From positions 9,424,001 to 9,488,000 of the forward strand of contig NGZR01000002.1 in assembly GCA_002197995.1 (NCBI GenBank): 64,000 nt of DNA. The letters run 5' to 3'. Of the stretch, positions 1 through 10,930 are shown in pieces; the stretch's first letter is position 1; each line of letters begins with the position of its first letter. The notes below the pieces were generated by a model. The model was not told the origin of the DNA. It worked only from the letters and a program-made list of their open reading frames with translations, and did no database searches. The position numbers and the translations under genes are program-made. The stretch is from Gaeumannomyces sp. JS-464 (lineage: Eukaryota; Ascomycota; Sordariomycetes; Magnaporthales; Magnaporthaceae).

Positions 1-2740
1 TTTTTTATATGGCCACCGTAAGCCCCGTATATTTATAAGGGAGGTAGGCCGGGCGGGTGCAAGCCGGAAGAAGTCCGGCCGTCCTTTGCAAGGAGGTTGC
101 AAGCTGCCGGGTAAGCCTGCCCTACCCTCGGGCGTTAAGGCCGGCTTGGCCGCTGCGGCCAGGGGTGTTTTTCCGGAACCGTATTTATACGGGCCGCAAA
201 ACGGAGGCGGGCTTGTTCCAAAAGCGCCTGGGCGCTGGGATGCCGGATTCGTAATGCAATGCGTTTATCGGTGTGGTTTTCCAAGCTGGGACCACTGCCT
301 TAAGGGACGCGGTTAAGGCTTTATCGACCCGATCGATTAAATGGCCTTGGCGGATAATTTGCTGTTGTGCCGGCTTGTACGGGTGTGGTTTAGTTTTACC
401 CCTATACCATACCTCGGCCCCGTATAAAGCCGTAGGGATTATAACCGTTGTAACGGCTTTGTAAACCGAATGTGCCGGTATCCCCCTATCGAATTCGTAA
501 GCCTTCGGAGGTGGTTGGCAACGCTTTGGGCTTTTGCAGCCCTGTTTTCCACGTGGGCTTTAAAATTAAGCCTTTGGTCGAAAAGGACCCCTAACCACCG
601 TAAAGCTCCTGTAGCTTGTTGTATGGTAAGGCCTTCCGCCGTAACCGCTGGGGTTGTGGGATTTCTCCGTTGGAAAAATGCATAAGCTCGCACTTCCCCG
701 GGTCGAAAGCAACCTTATTAGCCCTGCCCTAACGTAGGATTTCCGTAACCGTAGCCCCTGCTTTACGGGAGCACTCCTCCGGAGTGCTACCCGTTACGCA
801 AATGCCTATATCGTCCGCGTATCCGTACCTAATCGCTTTTGCTTTGGGTAGGATTTCGGCCATATAAAGCATAAATAGGACCGGTAACGCCGGTAACCCT
901 TGGGGTAGCCCGCAGTCCGGGGAAAAAGGGGGTGCCGTGGCGTTCCAAACGCACTTTAACCACCCTGTTTCCTGCAAAATAATGATACCCATCGTACTAA
1001 CGTTGGATCCCAGCCTTGGTTTAAAAGCCTTTAAAGGAGCCTCCGGCGAAGTACGGCGTCGAAAGCCCTTGTACATCCATGGTAACGAGGGCGGCCGTTT
1101 TATGCTTTTGGAAGGCCCGTTCCACCTCGTGGGCCACGCATGCCGTTAAATCGATGGCGGCCTTTTTCGGGGTAGCCCCGGCGTGTTGCGGGGCTATAAG
1201 CCCGTGTTGTAATGCGAGGGATGCCATCCGCGAAGCCACCAGCCGCTCCAGCCCTTTCCTAAGCACGGGAGTAAAGCTATCGGGCGGTAGGATTTTGGGT
1301 CCGTTAAATCCGTTTTATTCGGCTTTTTAGCATAACCACTTCCGCTGTGCGGAAAGGGCTGGGTGGTGCCCGGCCCTAAGGCAAGCCTCGAAAAGGGCCC
1401 TAACGTATTCCCCTATTGCCGGCCACGCCGCTGTAAGTAGCTTAACCGTTAGGGAATCGACGCCCGGGGCCGTGTTTGCCGTGCCAACGGTGCACTTCCG
1501 GCATTCCTTTAAAGGGACGTGGGGGTCCCACGGGAGTTGTGCGGTCCTTGGGTAGCCCTTTGCTGTAACGGGTCCTCCTGTAAGTCGTCCTCCGCCGTAA
1601 ACCTACGGAGGATTTTGCGGCCTAATGCTTCCGCTTTATCCCTGGGGCTATTATAACCTCCCCGTTAATATTTAACGGGGGAAGCCGTATAGCGGGTGTA
1701 AGTTTATGCCACTTTACAGCACGGTATAGCGCTTTCGGGGAATCCATTTCCTCCAGCACGCTGGCCCAATGCTGTTTTTAGCCGTCCGAACCGTTGCTTT
1801 TAAAGCACGGGCTTCGGCCGTAAAAGGCCCGCCGTTTCCCATAGCTTTTGCAAGGTCCCGTTGGGCGTTGGCGCACTTTTCGTTCCACCAGGGTTGGCCT
1901 TTTCTTTTAGCTTTAGGCCCCCGGCCGAAAGCATTAACGCATTTTTTAATAAGTTTGTTAATGCTTCGGCCGCTTTATCCAGGTGTTCCGCAGTGCCTGG
2001 GTTTGTAAGTGGTGGCAAGTTGCCGGCCCCCGTTGCTACCGCGTTTGCGAAAAACGGTAGTTTATCGTTTGGTAGCGTAATACGCCGGCAGTCCGGAACG
2101 AAGTTATTGCGGTTAGGAATTTCGATCCGTATCGAGCGGTGGTCCGAATCGGTTGCTAGCGAAGGTCGATTTCCGCTGTTGCTAAAGGGGCGTTGGAAAA
2201 GGTAAAATCCAAAACGCCCCCGTCGTTATGCGTAGGTTGGCCTGGGTCGGTAAGTAGGAGGAGGTTATAAGTATTAGTCATTGTTTGGGCTATATCCTGG
2301 CCCCTATTCCTATTACCTTAACCGGATCCCACGCCGGGACCCTGCGTTAAAGTCCAGCTATAATGCATTTTGCCGTTGGGCGCCAACGTAGTAAAAGGTC
2401 CAACGAGGGTTCCGAAGGGTCCCCTAAAGGCCTATATACGTTAACGAAGTGCACCTGGCGACGGTAAGCCAAAGGATGTCCCGGGTGTTGCCTGCCGGCC
2501 GGTCCGCTACGGGCCGAAGCCCCGGGTCCTTCCGTACGTAAGTTATTACCCGAGGCCTGGTTTGGTGGTCGTGCCAGCTATTTACCGGAGTAAATAGCTC
2601 GTACGACGGGTGGGTGCAAAGCATAAGCTTCCCTTTCCACGCGCTAGGGGCTCCTGCATTAGCACCACGTCGATATTTTGGCTCCAAAATAGTTGGAGTA
2701 AAATAGCCCCCGCCTAGCTACGTCGAACGTTCGCTTGGGC
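1..2740 (-). pseudogene. LINE A ORF2 (endonuclease and reverse transcriptase part), broken
   Basis: Polyprotein that would nick target DNA and reverse-transcribe the LINE RNA. The APE-like endonuclease lies at about 2740-2030: an AW-KGKLMLC segment follows the QEP box, and the SDHRSI box is at about 2140-2160. The reverse transcriptase lies at about 1340-400: KSYRPIALLP-like start, MDV, CGLPQGLPALPVLF, and the YADD box at about 810-830 (GYADDIGICV), followed by WLGVLFDQRLNFKAHV. A one-base deletion follows the MDVQ motif and is shared with copy B. A stop at the nearby LLRRLLNQG segment is shared with copies B and G. The RNase H part is cut off by the window edge. Confidence 0.9.
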
Positions 2741-4700
2741 GGCGGTTAAAGCACGGCGTTCGGGGCGAAGCCCCGGGCGCCGGGCCCTATTGCCATGCGT
2801 TTGTTGTATCCGGTTGGCTGCTGGCATACGTAAAAGCGGCGTTGTGTATTGGGGGCTTTGGCCCTAAGGTTGTTGGCCGGCGGTACCGTCGGTTTCCTCC
2901 AGGGGTTTCCGGTTATTTCGATAGCCCCTTCGGGCTCGGGGAGGTCCAGTTCCATATCCGCCAGTACTTCGTATTGGTTGTTAAAACTAACCCTAAGCCT
3001 TTTGGCAGGGTGCCTTCCCTTGCCGGCCGTACGGGCCGCGCCCTCGGGGGCCAGCGGATTGCCGGGCTTACCTCGGCAGCGTCGGCGGTGGCAGCAGCGG
3101 CAGGAACGGCGGCGGCGGCGGGGGTAACGGAAGCAGCGGCGTTACCGGTACCGGCCGCGGGATTGGCATTAGCGGTAACGGTTACAACGGAATTGTCCGT
3201 AGTAACCGCGGTTGCAGGAAGGGCGTTGGCGGTGGCGGCCGCGGCGGCCGCGGCGGTGGCGGCGGCAGCGGCGGCTTCCACCTCTTTTACCGCCGCCCGG
3301 TAGGCTTGTGCCCCTAATTTCCTAACCGCGCCTTTTTCCCCACGGGTTAAATGCTTTAGCACTCCGTTTACCCGTACAGGCTTTATAGGGCAGTTCGGGT
3401 GGTCGGCTGGGTACGGGCCCGAACAGTTTGCGCATTGCGGAAAGGCCGTGCACGGCGATGCGTGCCGGCCGTCGTTTACTTTCCCGCACCGGAGGCACCT
3501 ATCGGCCCGGGCATAGTTGCGAGCTACGTAAAGCCGTGGCAACCGGGGGTATGTTGCGTAACCGGCGGGTGTCGTTACGCGGCGTGAAAAAAACGTAATC
3601 CCCCAAAGCCTAAACCCGGTTACGCGCGTGTAAAAGGATATAATCCATAATATACGCCTTAGTAATTAGCGCCGGCCCGGAGGCTTAACGCTTACTGGCT
3701 TTAGCCCTGTTTGGGCTTTACTTCCTCCCGGACCAGCTTTTTCCGATACCGGGACGCTTTGTCCGAGGCCGTTCGTTAAGGACGTGGGGCATCCGGAAAT
3801 CACGTAGTTAAACCAGATTTCGGGCTTTTCGATCCTTTCGGCGTTATATAAACGGCCTAATTCGGATCGATGCTGCAAAAGCCGGCTTTGGATATCCGCC
3901 GTTTTTGCTTTTAGCACGAACCCAGTAGGGTTTATAAGCTTCCGGGACGTCGGCTGTCGTAAACGGCAGGTCCCTGCTATCGGCAAGGGCTTTGCGAATA
4001 CTAAAGCCCGTTTGTTGGTTGCCCAAGCCTGTTTTTCCTCCGGGATTTAACAAAAACCCGGAAATCGGCTTTGCCGGGCGGGAGGGCGGGGCTCCCGGGG
4101 TGCACGGTTTTTAAAGCCTGTGCGGGTTGCTGGGGCTGCTGGAGCCCTGTTCGGGCCGCCGCCGCGTAAGTGGTCGGGGGCGGGCGTTGCGGGTTAGGCG
4201 CGTAAGGTTCCGGGGCCCCGTAGGGTTTCTTTCCTTTGGGCCGGCGTTGGCAGGCCGAAAAGGGCTTTTTGCGTATTCGATAAAACAATCCTTCCAGCCG
4301 TTGCTTCGGGGATTGCCTCCAGTGGGAGGGAAGCGATGCCGGCGTCGATAAGCGGGCGAGGGTTGTGCAAATTAAAGCCGTTTGCTGTTGCTTGCGGCTG
4401 TAACTCGCAACAATTTCCTCCGCGGCCGCCGCAGCCGACCCGAGGGGTGGGCGCGTAGGCCGGGGGTGGGAAGGAGGGGAAAAGAAAGGAAAGGGCACCT
4501 GTGCCGGTGCTGCCGTCGTGGGTGCCTTCCTGGCCCTAACGGGCCCTGTTGGGTGTTGCGAATTCCGCAACGGGACGGCGTGGTCGGGTGCGCTACGCGC
4601 GGGGGGCCCGGGTGGCAGCGACGCGTTCCTCCGGGCCGTTGGGCCGACGAGGAGGGCGCGCGCCACCCTATTGGCCGAAGGGGGGCTGTTGGCAACGGCA
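2740..4700 (-). pseudogene. LINE A ORF1 (Gag-like RNA-binding protein), broken
   Basis: Encoded the nucleic-acid-binding ORF1 protein of the LINE. From N to C there is a Pro/Arg-rich region, a helical stretch containing EEIVASYSRKQQQTALICTT, and tandem zinc knuckles at about 3380-3540. The knuckles have the spacing C-x2-C-x7-H-x3-C (CLRCGKVNDGRHASPC) and C-x2-C-x7-H-x2-C (CANCSGPYPADHPNC). An Ala/Thr-rich linker follows at about 3060-3300, then a short acidic tail (VLADMELDLPEPE in sister copies). Knuckles plus an acidic tail are typical of fungal Tad1-clade ORF1. Several frameshifts split it, so no functional product is expected. The exact start codon is uncertain. Confidence 0.85.
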
Positions 4701-4836
4701 TGTTGCCGTCGCCAGCGCCGTTGGCGGGCGTGGTTATTGGTGTTGGGTCGCTAATTGGCGGGTGTTAAGGATTTGTATGCAATTTGGCAGTGTGCACTAA
4801 TAGCGCAATGCCAAAAATGGTAAATCGAAAAAGGTG

Positions 4837-6222
4837 AAAAAAAGAAAAAGAGAGAGAGAAAAAGTATATTTAACGTTAGTAAGTCGGGATTTACCAGTCC
4901 TCTTGCTTCCCAAGGGCATATAACGTGCTAGCGCTACCTAAGCTTAACACTAGGCTATATGCTGCTATTAAGCGGCTAACAAATTAAACCCGAAGCATAC
5001 GGGGTCGGGCCGCATTCCGGCGCTCCTTGTTATAGCGAGCGGGCAATCGATAATAGGGCGTAAAAATACGCCGGGGCGTTGTAAAGCGCTGCGGGTGGTA
5101 GTATGCTTTGGCCGGCGGGTATGCCGGAAAAGGGGTAAAGCCGGGTTTAGGCGGGGGAGGGGGTTTTCGGGACCTCCTTTAGCCCGGCTAAAATGCGGGG
5201 GATTAACGAGCCTATTGTTAATCCTAATAGTACAAAGGAAAAGGTTAAGTATAGGCTTTTTGGGTTTTGTTATTCGTCCGGCGATAATGTAGTAGTTAAT
5301 GGCTTTAACGAACGAAGCAAAAAGGAAGGGCTTTTGGAAAAGCCGTTTTTAATATCCGGGCCTATCGAAGGAGGTCCGTTATAAGCCATTTGTTTTTTCC
5401 GCTAGCCAGCTGCAAAATACAAGTGGGAAGGGATTTATTTCGCCCGCAACGGCACGGGTTATCGTTTTCGTGCTAACTTTCGGTGGTACCAGTCGAAATC
5501 CCCGTGGCCGGTGCGTGCGGCTATTAGCCGTTGCAATACCTTCCGGTGCAGTTGCAACGCTTCGGGCGTGTATTGTGGTACCGGCGGGAGGCTTATAGCC
5601 TTATACCATCCGGAAAGTTGTTTTTAAACCATGCGTTCCGGGCGTCCCGGGCTGTTTTCCGGGCTAAAGCTTTTACTTCGGCCACCGTTGGTTTAAAATG
5701 TTGGTATTAGCAAGGCCGATCCCAACTTTGTTCGCGTTTGCCTTTTCGTTTCGGGGATTCCTATATAGCCCGGGGAAATTAGCGTACGTATACCTGGTTT
5801 ATTATAAAGCAATGGATTTTTTAAAAGCCTTTTATAAGCTATTAAAAGCCGTGCTTAAATAGCCGTTAGCCGTTAAAGTATTGTTAAGCACAAGTGGAAA
5901 ATGCAATTGCGGAAGCTTTAAACGGTTTTACGGAGGCCCATTCGGGCTTTTTCGCTTCGCCGTCGAATACTTCCGCCGAATGCGCTAACCGGCCGTGCCG
6001 AAAAGTTTGCGTTAACCGGTTTGGTATATTACCTAGCCGTATCCAACTGCCTCGTTTTTTGCTTTAAACCCGTCGCTATATATTATAACGTCGGTAAGTG
6101 GAAAGGTGCAAAATTACGCTATAAAAGCTTTTACGGCTGCAGGCTTTTTTTATGTGGCCACCGTAAGCCTCGTATATTTATAAAAAAATATAAACCGGCG
6201 AATGCAAGTTAAAAGGAGTCCG
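4837..6222 (-). mobile_element. LINE copy D, 5'-truncated
   Basis: A 1.4-kb minus-strand fragment with the same 3' UTR as copies B, C and G (4866-5290) and the C-terminal third of ORF2. The 3' tail is a pyrimidine run of CT and T repeats next to the family end TTAAATATAC, and it touches the 5' end of copy A. The 5' end is truncated inside the region just upstream of RNase H, at about 6222, and abuts the tail of element E. It is more RIP-mutated than A or B. Confidence 0.88.
5290..6222 (-). pseudogene. LINE D ORF2 C-terminal remnant (RNase H and zinc finger)
   Basis: Remnant of the RNase H and C-terminal region of the LINE ORF2. The YSDG-type first box lies at about 6068-6095 and the box around GNEKAN at about 5720-5745. 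The segment matching WYHRKFQH of intact copies is near 5475-5510. The fourth conserved acidic position is Asn here, as in copies B, C and G. Many stops from C-to-T changes remove any coding capacity. Confidence 0.8.
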
Positions 6223-7372
6223 GCTAAAAAAAAAAAAGAAAAAAAAGAAAAAATGTATATTTAACGTTATTTAATCGGGATTTACTAATCCCTGCTTTTT
6301 AAAAGGCATATAACGTGCTAAACGCTATTTAAGTTAACATTAAACTACGTGTTACTATTAAAACGGCTAACAAATTAAACCATAAAGTAAGCTAGCAAAG
6401 GAAAAAAAAAAAAAAAAGGCTTACTTAAAGCACACGGTGTTTGGGCCGCATTCGGCGCTCCTTATTAATAAGCGGGCAATCGGCAAAAAGGCGAATAAAC
6501 GCCGAGGCGTTGTTAAGCGCTGCTATTGGTAATAGTAAAAGCAGTCGGCCGGCAAAACGCCGGGAAGGTGCAAAGCCGGGTGTAAGCGAAAAAGGGGTAC
6601 CGTTGTGGTCCACTTTTAAACCCGGCCAAAAAAAAAAATCGGGGGTTAAAAAGCTTATTCCCAGCTTAAAATGCTTTTTATATGTTTTCGCGTATTAACG
6701 ATACGCTGCGCGGTTTGCCAATCGTAAAACAATCGAAACCGTGCACGATACGGGTAATAAAAAAACCGTTTAAAAATTTTAAAAATTTTGCGCGTGCGTG
6801 CTTATGTAGCAGGCCAAACTTGCGCCGTGCGTATCGTAAATGCGGTCGACCGAAAAGGAGTCGCGTGGGTGGTAGGAACGAAAAGTCCGAAAATGGCGGG
6901 GGACGGCGGCGGCCGGGCCGGCTATTCGTTTAATGTGTTTTAACTGCTTGCCGGCCTGCAGTTTTTTTATGCATTTCGAAATCGTTTCGGTTTGGTACAT
7001 AAAGCGAAAGCGAAAAGAAAGTCGAAAGGCGGTTTGGTAATGCGCGGAAGTTGGAGCACCTTAATTGTCGAAGGTTTCGGCGCGCGCGCAAAGCGCGTTT
7101 TAAGCGATAAGGTGCAGGCCTTCCTATTAGCTAGCAATAAGCACCCCGAACTTTTGCTAGCTTATTTTTTTGCTTTTTTAGCTTAATTGCATTACCGACG
7201 TTATTATTAAAAAAAAGTCGGAAAACGCGGTTTAAATAAAGCCAAATAGCTTGTTAAAACTTATTATGCATTTGGCTTATTTTAATAGCCCGTAATATTA
7301 AAATAGCCGGGTTTTTTTAACGGTTATTAACAATAAGTCCGATAAAAAGATTTTTTCGAAAAAAAGTGGGGG
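6223..7372 (-). mobile_element. Short element E with LINE-type 3' end, body unlike ORF2
   Basis: The first about 440 bases (6223-6665), read from its 3' tail, match the 3' UTR of the LINE family. They include the TTAAATAT-type terminus and the GGCG...CGCC hairpin position. Upstream, where the LINEs carry ORF2, the sequence is different: I find no RNase H, reverse transcriptase or zinc-finger motif on either strand. The same unrelated body is present in element F, so E and F form a family of their own. E and F also share an extra roughly 30-base A-rich insert flanked by short complementary arms near 6385-6425. The 5' end of E is truncated relative to F, at a point equivalent to about 8605. Nature inferred: a non-autonomous element mobilised through the LINE 3' end. 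Confidence 0.65.
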
Positions 7373-8880
7373 AAAAAAAGAGAAAAAAAAAAAAAAAGTA
7401 TATTTAAGGTTAGTAAATTAAAATTTACTAATTCCTATTTTTTAAAAAGCATATAACGTGTTAACGTTATTTAAGCTTAACATTAAGTTACATATTGCTA
7501 TCGAAACGGTTAATAAATTAAACCATAAAGCAAATTAGCTAAAAAAAAAAAAAAAAGGTTTGCTTAAAATATACGGAGTTTAAACCGCGTTTCGGCGCTT
7601 TTATTAGTAAGCGGGCAATCGGTAATAAGGCAAATAAACGCCAAAGCGCTTTAAGCGTAGCGGGCGGCGCAATAAGCGCGCGGGTGGTAAAAAAACGCGA
7701 TCGGCCGGCAAAGTGCTGGAATAAAATAAAGGTCGGGTTTAAGCGGAAAAGCCGCAATAATCCCCTCGAGCCCGGTTAAAAAAGAAAAGTTCGAGGGTTA
7801 AAAAGCCTAATTTTAACCCGATATGCTTTTTATATGTTTATCGCGTGTTAACGATACGTTGCGCGGTTTGCTAACGTAATATACGGCGTTTCGTATAACT
7901 TTACGGTTAGCAAACAAAGCCGCGCGAAAACTTTACGCGTGCGATGCCACTTATATAATCGTATAGCCCGGCGTAATAACAAATAAAAGCGCGAGCGTTA
8001 AGCCAATTTTACGCGTGCGTGTTTAAGTAAAAGCTTAAACAAGCCAATTTTGCGCCGTGCGTATCGTGGGTGCGGTCGACCGAGGAGGAGTCGCGTAAAT
8101 GGTAAAAACGAAAAGTCCCGAGGATGGCGGGGGACGGTGGCGGCCGGGCCGGCTATTCGTTTAATATGTGCTAATTGCTTAACCGGCTTGCAGTTTTTTT
8201 ATGCATTTTAAAAATCGTTTCGGCTCGGTGCGCGAGGCGAAAGCGAAAAGGAAATCGAAAGGCGGTTAGCCTGGTAATGCGCGGAGGTTAAAGCAATCCG
8301 ATTATCGAAAGTTTCGGCGCGCGCGAAGCGCGCTTTGGGCTGTAAAGGGTGCAGGCCTTCCCATTAGCTGGTAATAGGCACCTCGAACCTTTGCCAGCTT
8401 ACTTTTTTTACATTTTTAACCCAGTTGCGTTATCGTTATCGTTATTAAAAGGACGCCGGCGAACGCGGGCAAAACATAACCAATTGGTTTGTTAACGCTT
8501 ATATAGCGTTTTCAACTTATTTTAGTAAAACCAGTACTAAAAATAGCCGGGCTTTCCTAACGGCCACTAATAGTAGGTCCGTTAGGAAGAATTTTTTAGG
8601 GGAAGGTGCTTCGCGCCTGGTAAGTGGCGGGTTAAAGTGTTTTAATGTCCGCGGGGAAACATTAAACGCGTATAACCGCACTTTTACTCGGAAAAAGTCC
8701 GGCAACCGTTATAAAAACGGGAAAGTCGGCGTTTTAACCTCCATAAAGGGAGCGGGTAGGCGGCTAAACTAGGCTAGGAAAAAGCGGTTAAAAATGATTA
8801 GCCAGGCTTAAGCGAAACCCTCGCGGCTTGCGATAGCTAATAGCGCCGTGTAACGAATAATGGTCGTTAGTAGCCTATAC
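7373..8880 (-). mobile_element. Short element F with LINE-type 3' end, longer relative of E
   Basis: Homologous to E across the LINE-like 3' UTR (7373-7800) and the unrelated body (7800-8605), then about 270 bases longer on its 5' side. Relative to E it has an extra roughly 110-base segment near 7890-8000. Conserved blocks shared with E lie at about 8050-8165 and 8270-8400. One minus-strand frame has a patch conserved between the two (HIKRIAGPAA and DTHGA), but a one-base indel separates the copies, so coding is unproven. The right boundary at about 8880, just before the ATP12 relic, is approximate. Confidence 0.6.
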
Positions 8881-8904
8881 TTTTTAGGTTGCTAAAGCCA
8901 CCCT

Positions 8905-9493
8905 GGCTTTTCGCGTGTGTAAACGGTAGCCGTGGACACGGTTATGCGCTACCTCGACACCGACGCGCTGCTGTGTTGGGCGCCGCCGGGCGAGGACGAG
9001 GGGGAGGGGGAGGAGACGCTGCGGACGCTCCAGGAGCGCGCCGCGCGGCCCGTCGTGGCCCACCTCGAGTCCCGCATCTGGCCCGGCAGCGCCGTAAAGC
9101 TGCGCCCCGCGCTCGACGACACCACCGGCTTGCTGCCCACGCCGCAGGACCCCGCTGTTGCGCGACGCCGTGCGCGCCTGGCTGGCCGGCCTTAATGCCT
9201 TCGACCTCGCGAGCGTTAAGCGCGCCACCCTAGCCGGCAAGTCGGTCCTGGTCGCGGCGCGGCTCGTCGCGCAGTGAAGCGAATCCGGGCTCGACACCAA
9301 GCCCGCTGCGGAGGAGGACGGTGGGCAGTTTGGGGTCGAGGAGGCCGCCGCGGCTGTTAGCGTCGAGGTGCGGTGGCAGACGGGCAGGTGGGGCGAGGTT
9401 AAGGACCACTTACGACGTCGAGAAGGAGGACTTGCGCCGGCAGTTTGGCACGTCGTCCTGCTCGTTTCGGGCAGCAAGGCGCCAGCGAGTTGA
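8905..9493 (+). pseudogene. ATP12: ATP12 (F1-ATPase assembly chaperone) 3' fragment, broken
   Basis: ATP12 (ATPAF2) is a mitochondrial matrix chaperone that binds the F1 alpha subunit during assembly of ATP synthase. Family blocks appear in the right order: VDTVMRYLDTDALLCWAP, LESRIWPG, LLRDAVRAWLAGLNAFDL, LAGKSVLVAARLVAQ, FGVEEAAAAVSVEVRWQ, GRWGEVKD, YDVEKEDLRRQFG and a HVVLLVSGSK-like end before TGA at about 9493. The blocks lie in different frames: one indel near 9150, another near 9408, another near 9450. A Trp codon after LVAQ is TGA. The N-terminal half, including the mitochondrial presequence, is absent; the match stops near the end of element F. It is GC-rich and shows little RIP, unlike its surroundings. 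Call a pseudogene, though homopolymer assembly errors could explain some of the frameshifts. Confidence 0.85.
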
Positions 9494-9839
9494 AAAATGG
9501 GGATTCCCCATTTTGGCGGGAGGGCCGCCCACTGCCTTTAAACCCAGCCCGGCTGTTGGAAACACAGTTCCACCGAGCTAAAACGCCACCAATTGTGTGG
9601 TTATAAAATAAAAATACAAGCGTATTAAATAAAAATATACGTAAACGTTTTAAACGACATTTCCAGTTTACTAAAAAAGGCTTATCCATGTAAAAACAGC
9701 CTGTTTTAAAAAAGGTATAGTTCGAAGCCATTAGAAAAAAGGCTAGGATTGCATAATTACAAATCCTTAGTGCTAATAACTCTTATTAGCCAAAACACCA
9801 CCCCGGAAAACAGCATTAAATCGTTACCGCCGCGGCTTT
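9494..9839. other. AT-rich spacer after the ATP12 relic
   Basis: No gene recognised. It starts GC-rich (probably the 3' flank of ATP12) and becomes AT-rich from about 9580. Short reading frames here have no recognisable motif. Confidence 0.5.
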
Positions 9840-10930
9840 ACCATTAACCTCGACGCAGGCCGCGTTTACGATCCACCCCAGCACGTCCCTTACGACCCTT
9901 TTTAAGCTGGCGGTGGCTTTATTATCGCCGTTATCGAAATTTGGCAGTAGCGGTAAACTGCCACCACCGTAGGCAATTTGCTCGCTCGCTCGGAAATGCG
10001 GCCTTAATTTCGGTGTCGAGCTTTTTTTCCTTGCTTATAAGGTCCGTTTTAATAAAGCGGCTAATCGCCGGTTTTATCCGCACGACCGTGTAGGTGTATA
10101 AGTAAAGGAAAGGCTGCAACCTCGGAGCGGCGGCCGCTATCGCGTCCGCTAGTTCGGGCTTTGTGTACGGCTTCGATTTCGACGATATTCCAAATGTAGG
10201 TAAAGTTTTCCCGCCTTTGCTCGACACGCTTATCCCCGCAATCGAGTATAGCGGGAAAAGCGGCGAGTGTTGCGTGGTATAACGGACTGTCCTTAAACGC
10301 CCTGTCGAACTCGGTTTACCTGTTTCGACCTTATCGGCGACGGTGGCCGAGCTTTTTTTAGCTCGTCGCCGCGCTTTTTCCCATCGGAAAGGATGGCATA
10401 TACAAGCTCCGCGAAGCCTTCCAAACTAGGCCGCTTACTAACTTTAGTTACCGCGCGCTAGCGTTTGCTTAAACAAATTCTTAATCCCGTCGCAATGCTA
10501 CCCAATTCCATTAATCGCGTCGTGGTATTCGTTAACACGCTTTTTGTATCTTTTGGCGAAAAGGTCCTCGAGCTTAGCGCGGGTTTGGCATTTCGTGCGG
10601 CGGCGAGGGCGTTAGCGAAGTACGAATTTTTGTGTTGGAAAAGGAGGGTAACGGTGTAAAACTGCATCCAAAAGGTGCCCCAAAGCTTCCCAGGGTGGTT
10701 AAAGGTTTTGTACGCCTTCCTGGCCCAAATTAGGTTTTTATCGCCTGTGTATCTCGGCGGCCCAAAGGGCATCCTAGCATACCGGCCGTTTGTTGGGTTT
10801 AGGGCGAGGCGTAATCCAGGTTTTTTGCGGACGTGCGACGACGGTGGGATGTTTGGGCTGCAACGGTTAAGTTGGGAAAGAAAAGAAGAAAATTCATTTA
10901 TGCGAAAAGCATAGCGGTAATAGCGCTAAA
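9840..10930 (-). pseudogene. Unidentified host-like coding relic
   Basis: I do not recognise the gene. The minus strand carries protein-like segments in shifting frames, at moderate GC and with little RIP. Examples are a block with YTGDKNLIWARKAYK and HPGKLWGTF (about 10650-10770), a basic block with AKLEDLFAKRYKKRVNEYH in another frame (about 10490-10600), a 98-residue open stretch at 9931-10227 with KPYTKPELADAIAAAAP, and VVRDVLGWIVNAACVEVNG near 9840-9910. The frames are interrupted by stops and indels. It could be one decayed multi-domain gene, or two. No transposon motif is visible. Confidence 0.4.

Larger units (their letters stand above)
1..4836 (-). mobile_element. Tad1-like LINE, copy A (3' end outside window)
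   Basis: Non-LTR retrotransposon read on the minus strand. The 5' end lies at about 4836, where the conserved family start (CACCTTTTTCG-like, then TGCACACTGCC) is found as in copies B and G. The order is a 5' leader, ORF1 with zinc knuckles, then ORF2 with endonuclease and reverse transcriptase. The RNase H and 3' UTR lie beyond base 1, so no target duplication can be checked. Its 5' end directly abuts the 3' tail of copy D. Base composition is GC-rich and close to copy B, so it is among the least RIP-mutated copies, but frameshifts and stops break both reading frames. Confidence 0.93.

Noticed and set aside
8884..9477. A 197-residue minus-strand open frame across the ATP12 relic
   Set aside because: The plus strand matches ATP12 block by block; the minus-strand frame is open only because the segment is GC-rich.
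8905..9493. ATP12 as a working gene
   Set aside because: No N-terminal half or presequence, at least three frame changes and a stop in place of Trp. I keep open that some indels are assembly errors.
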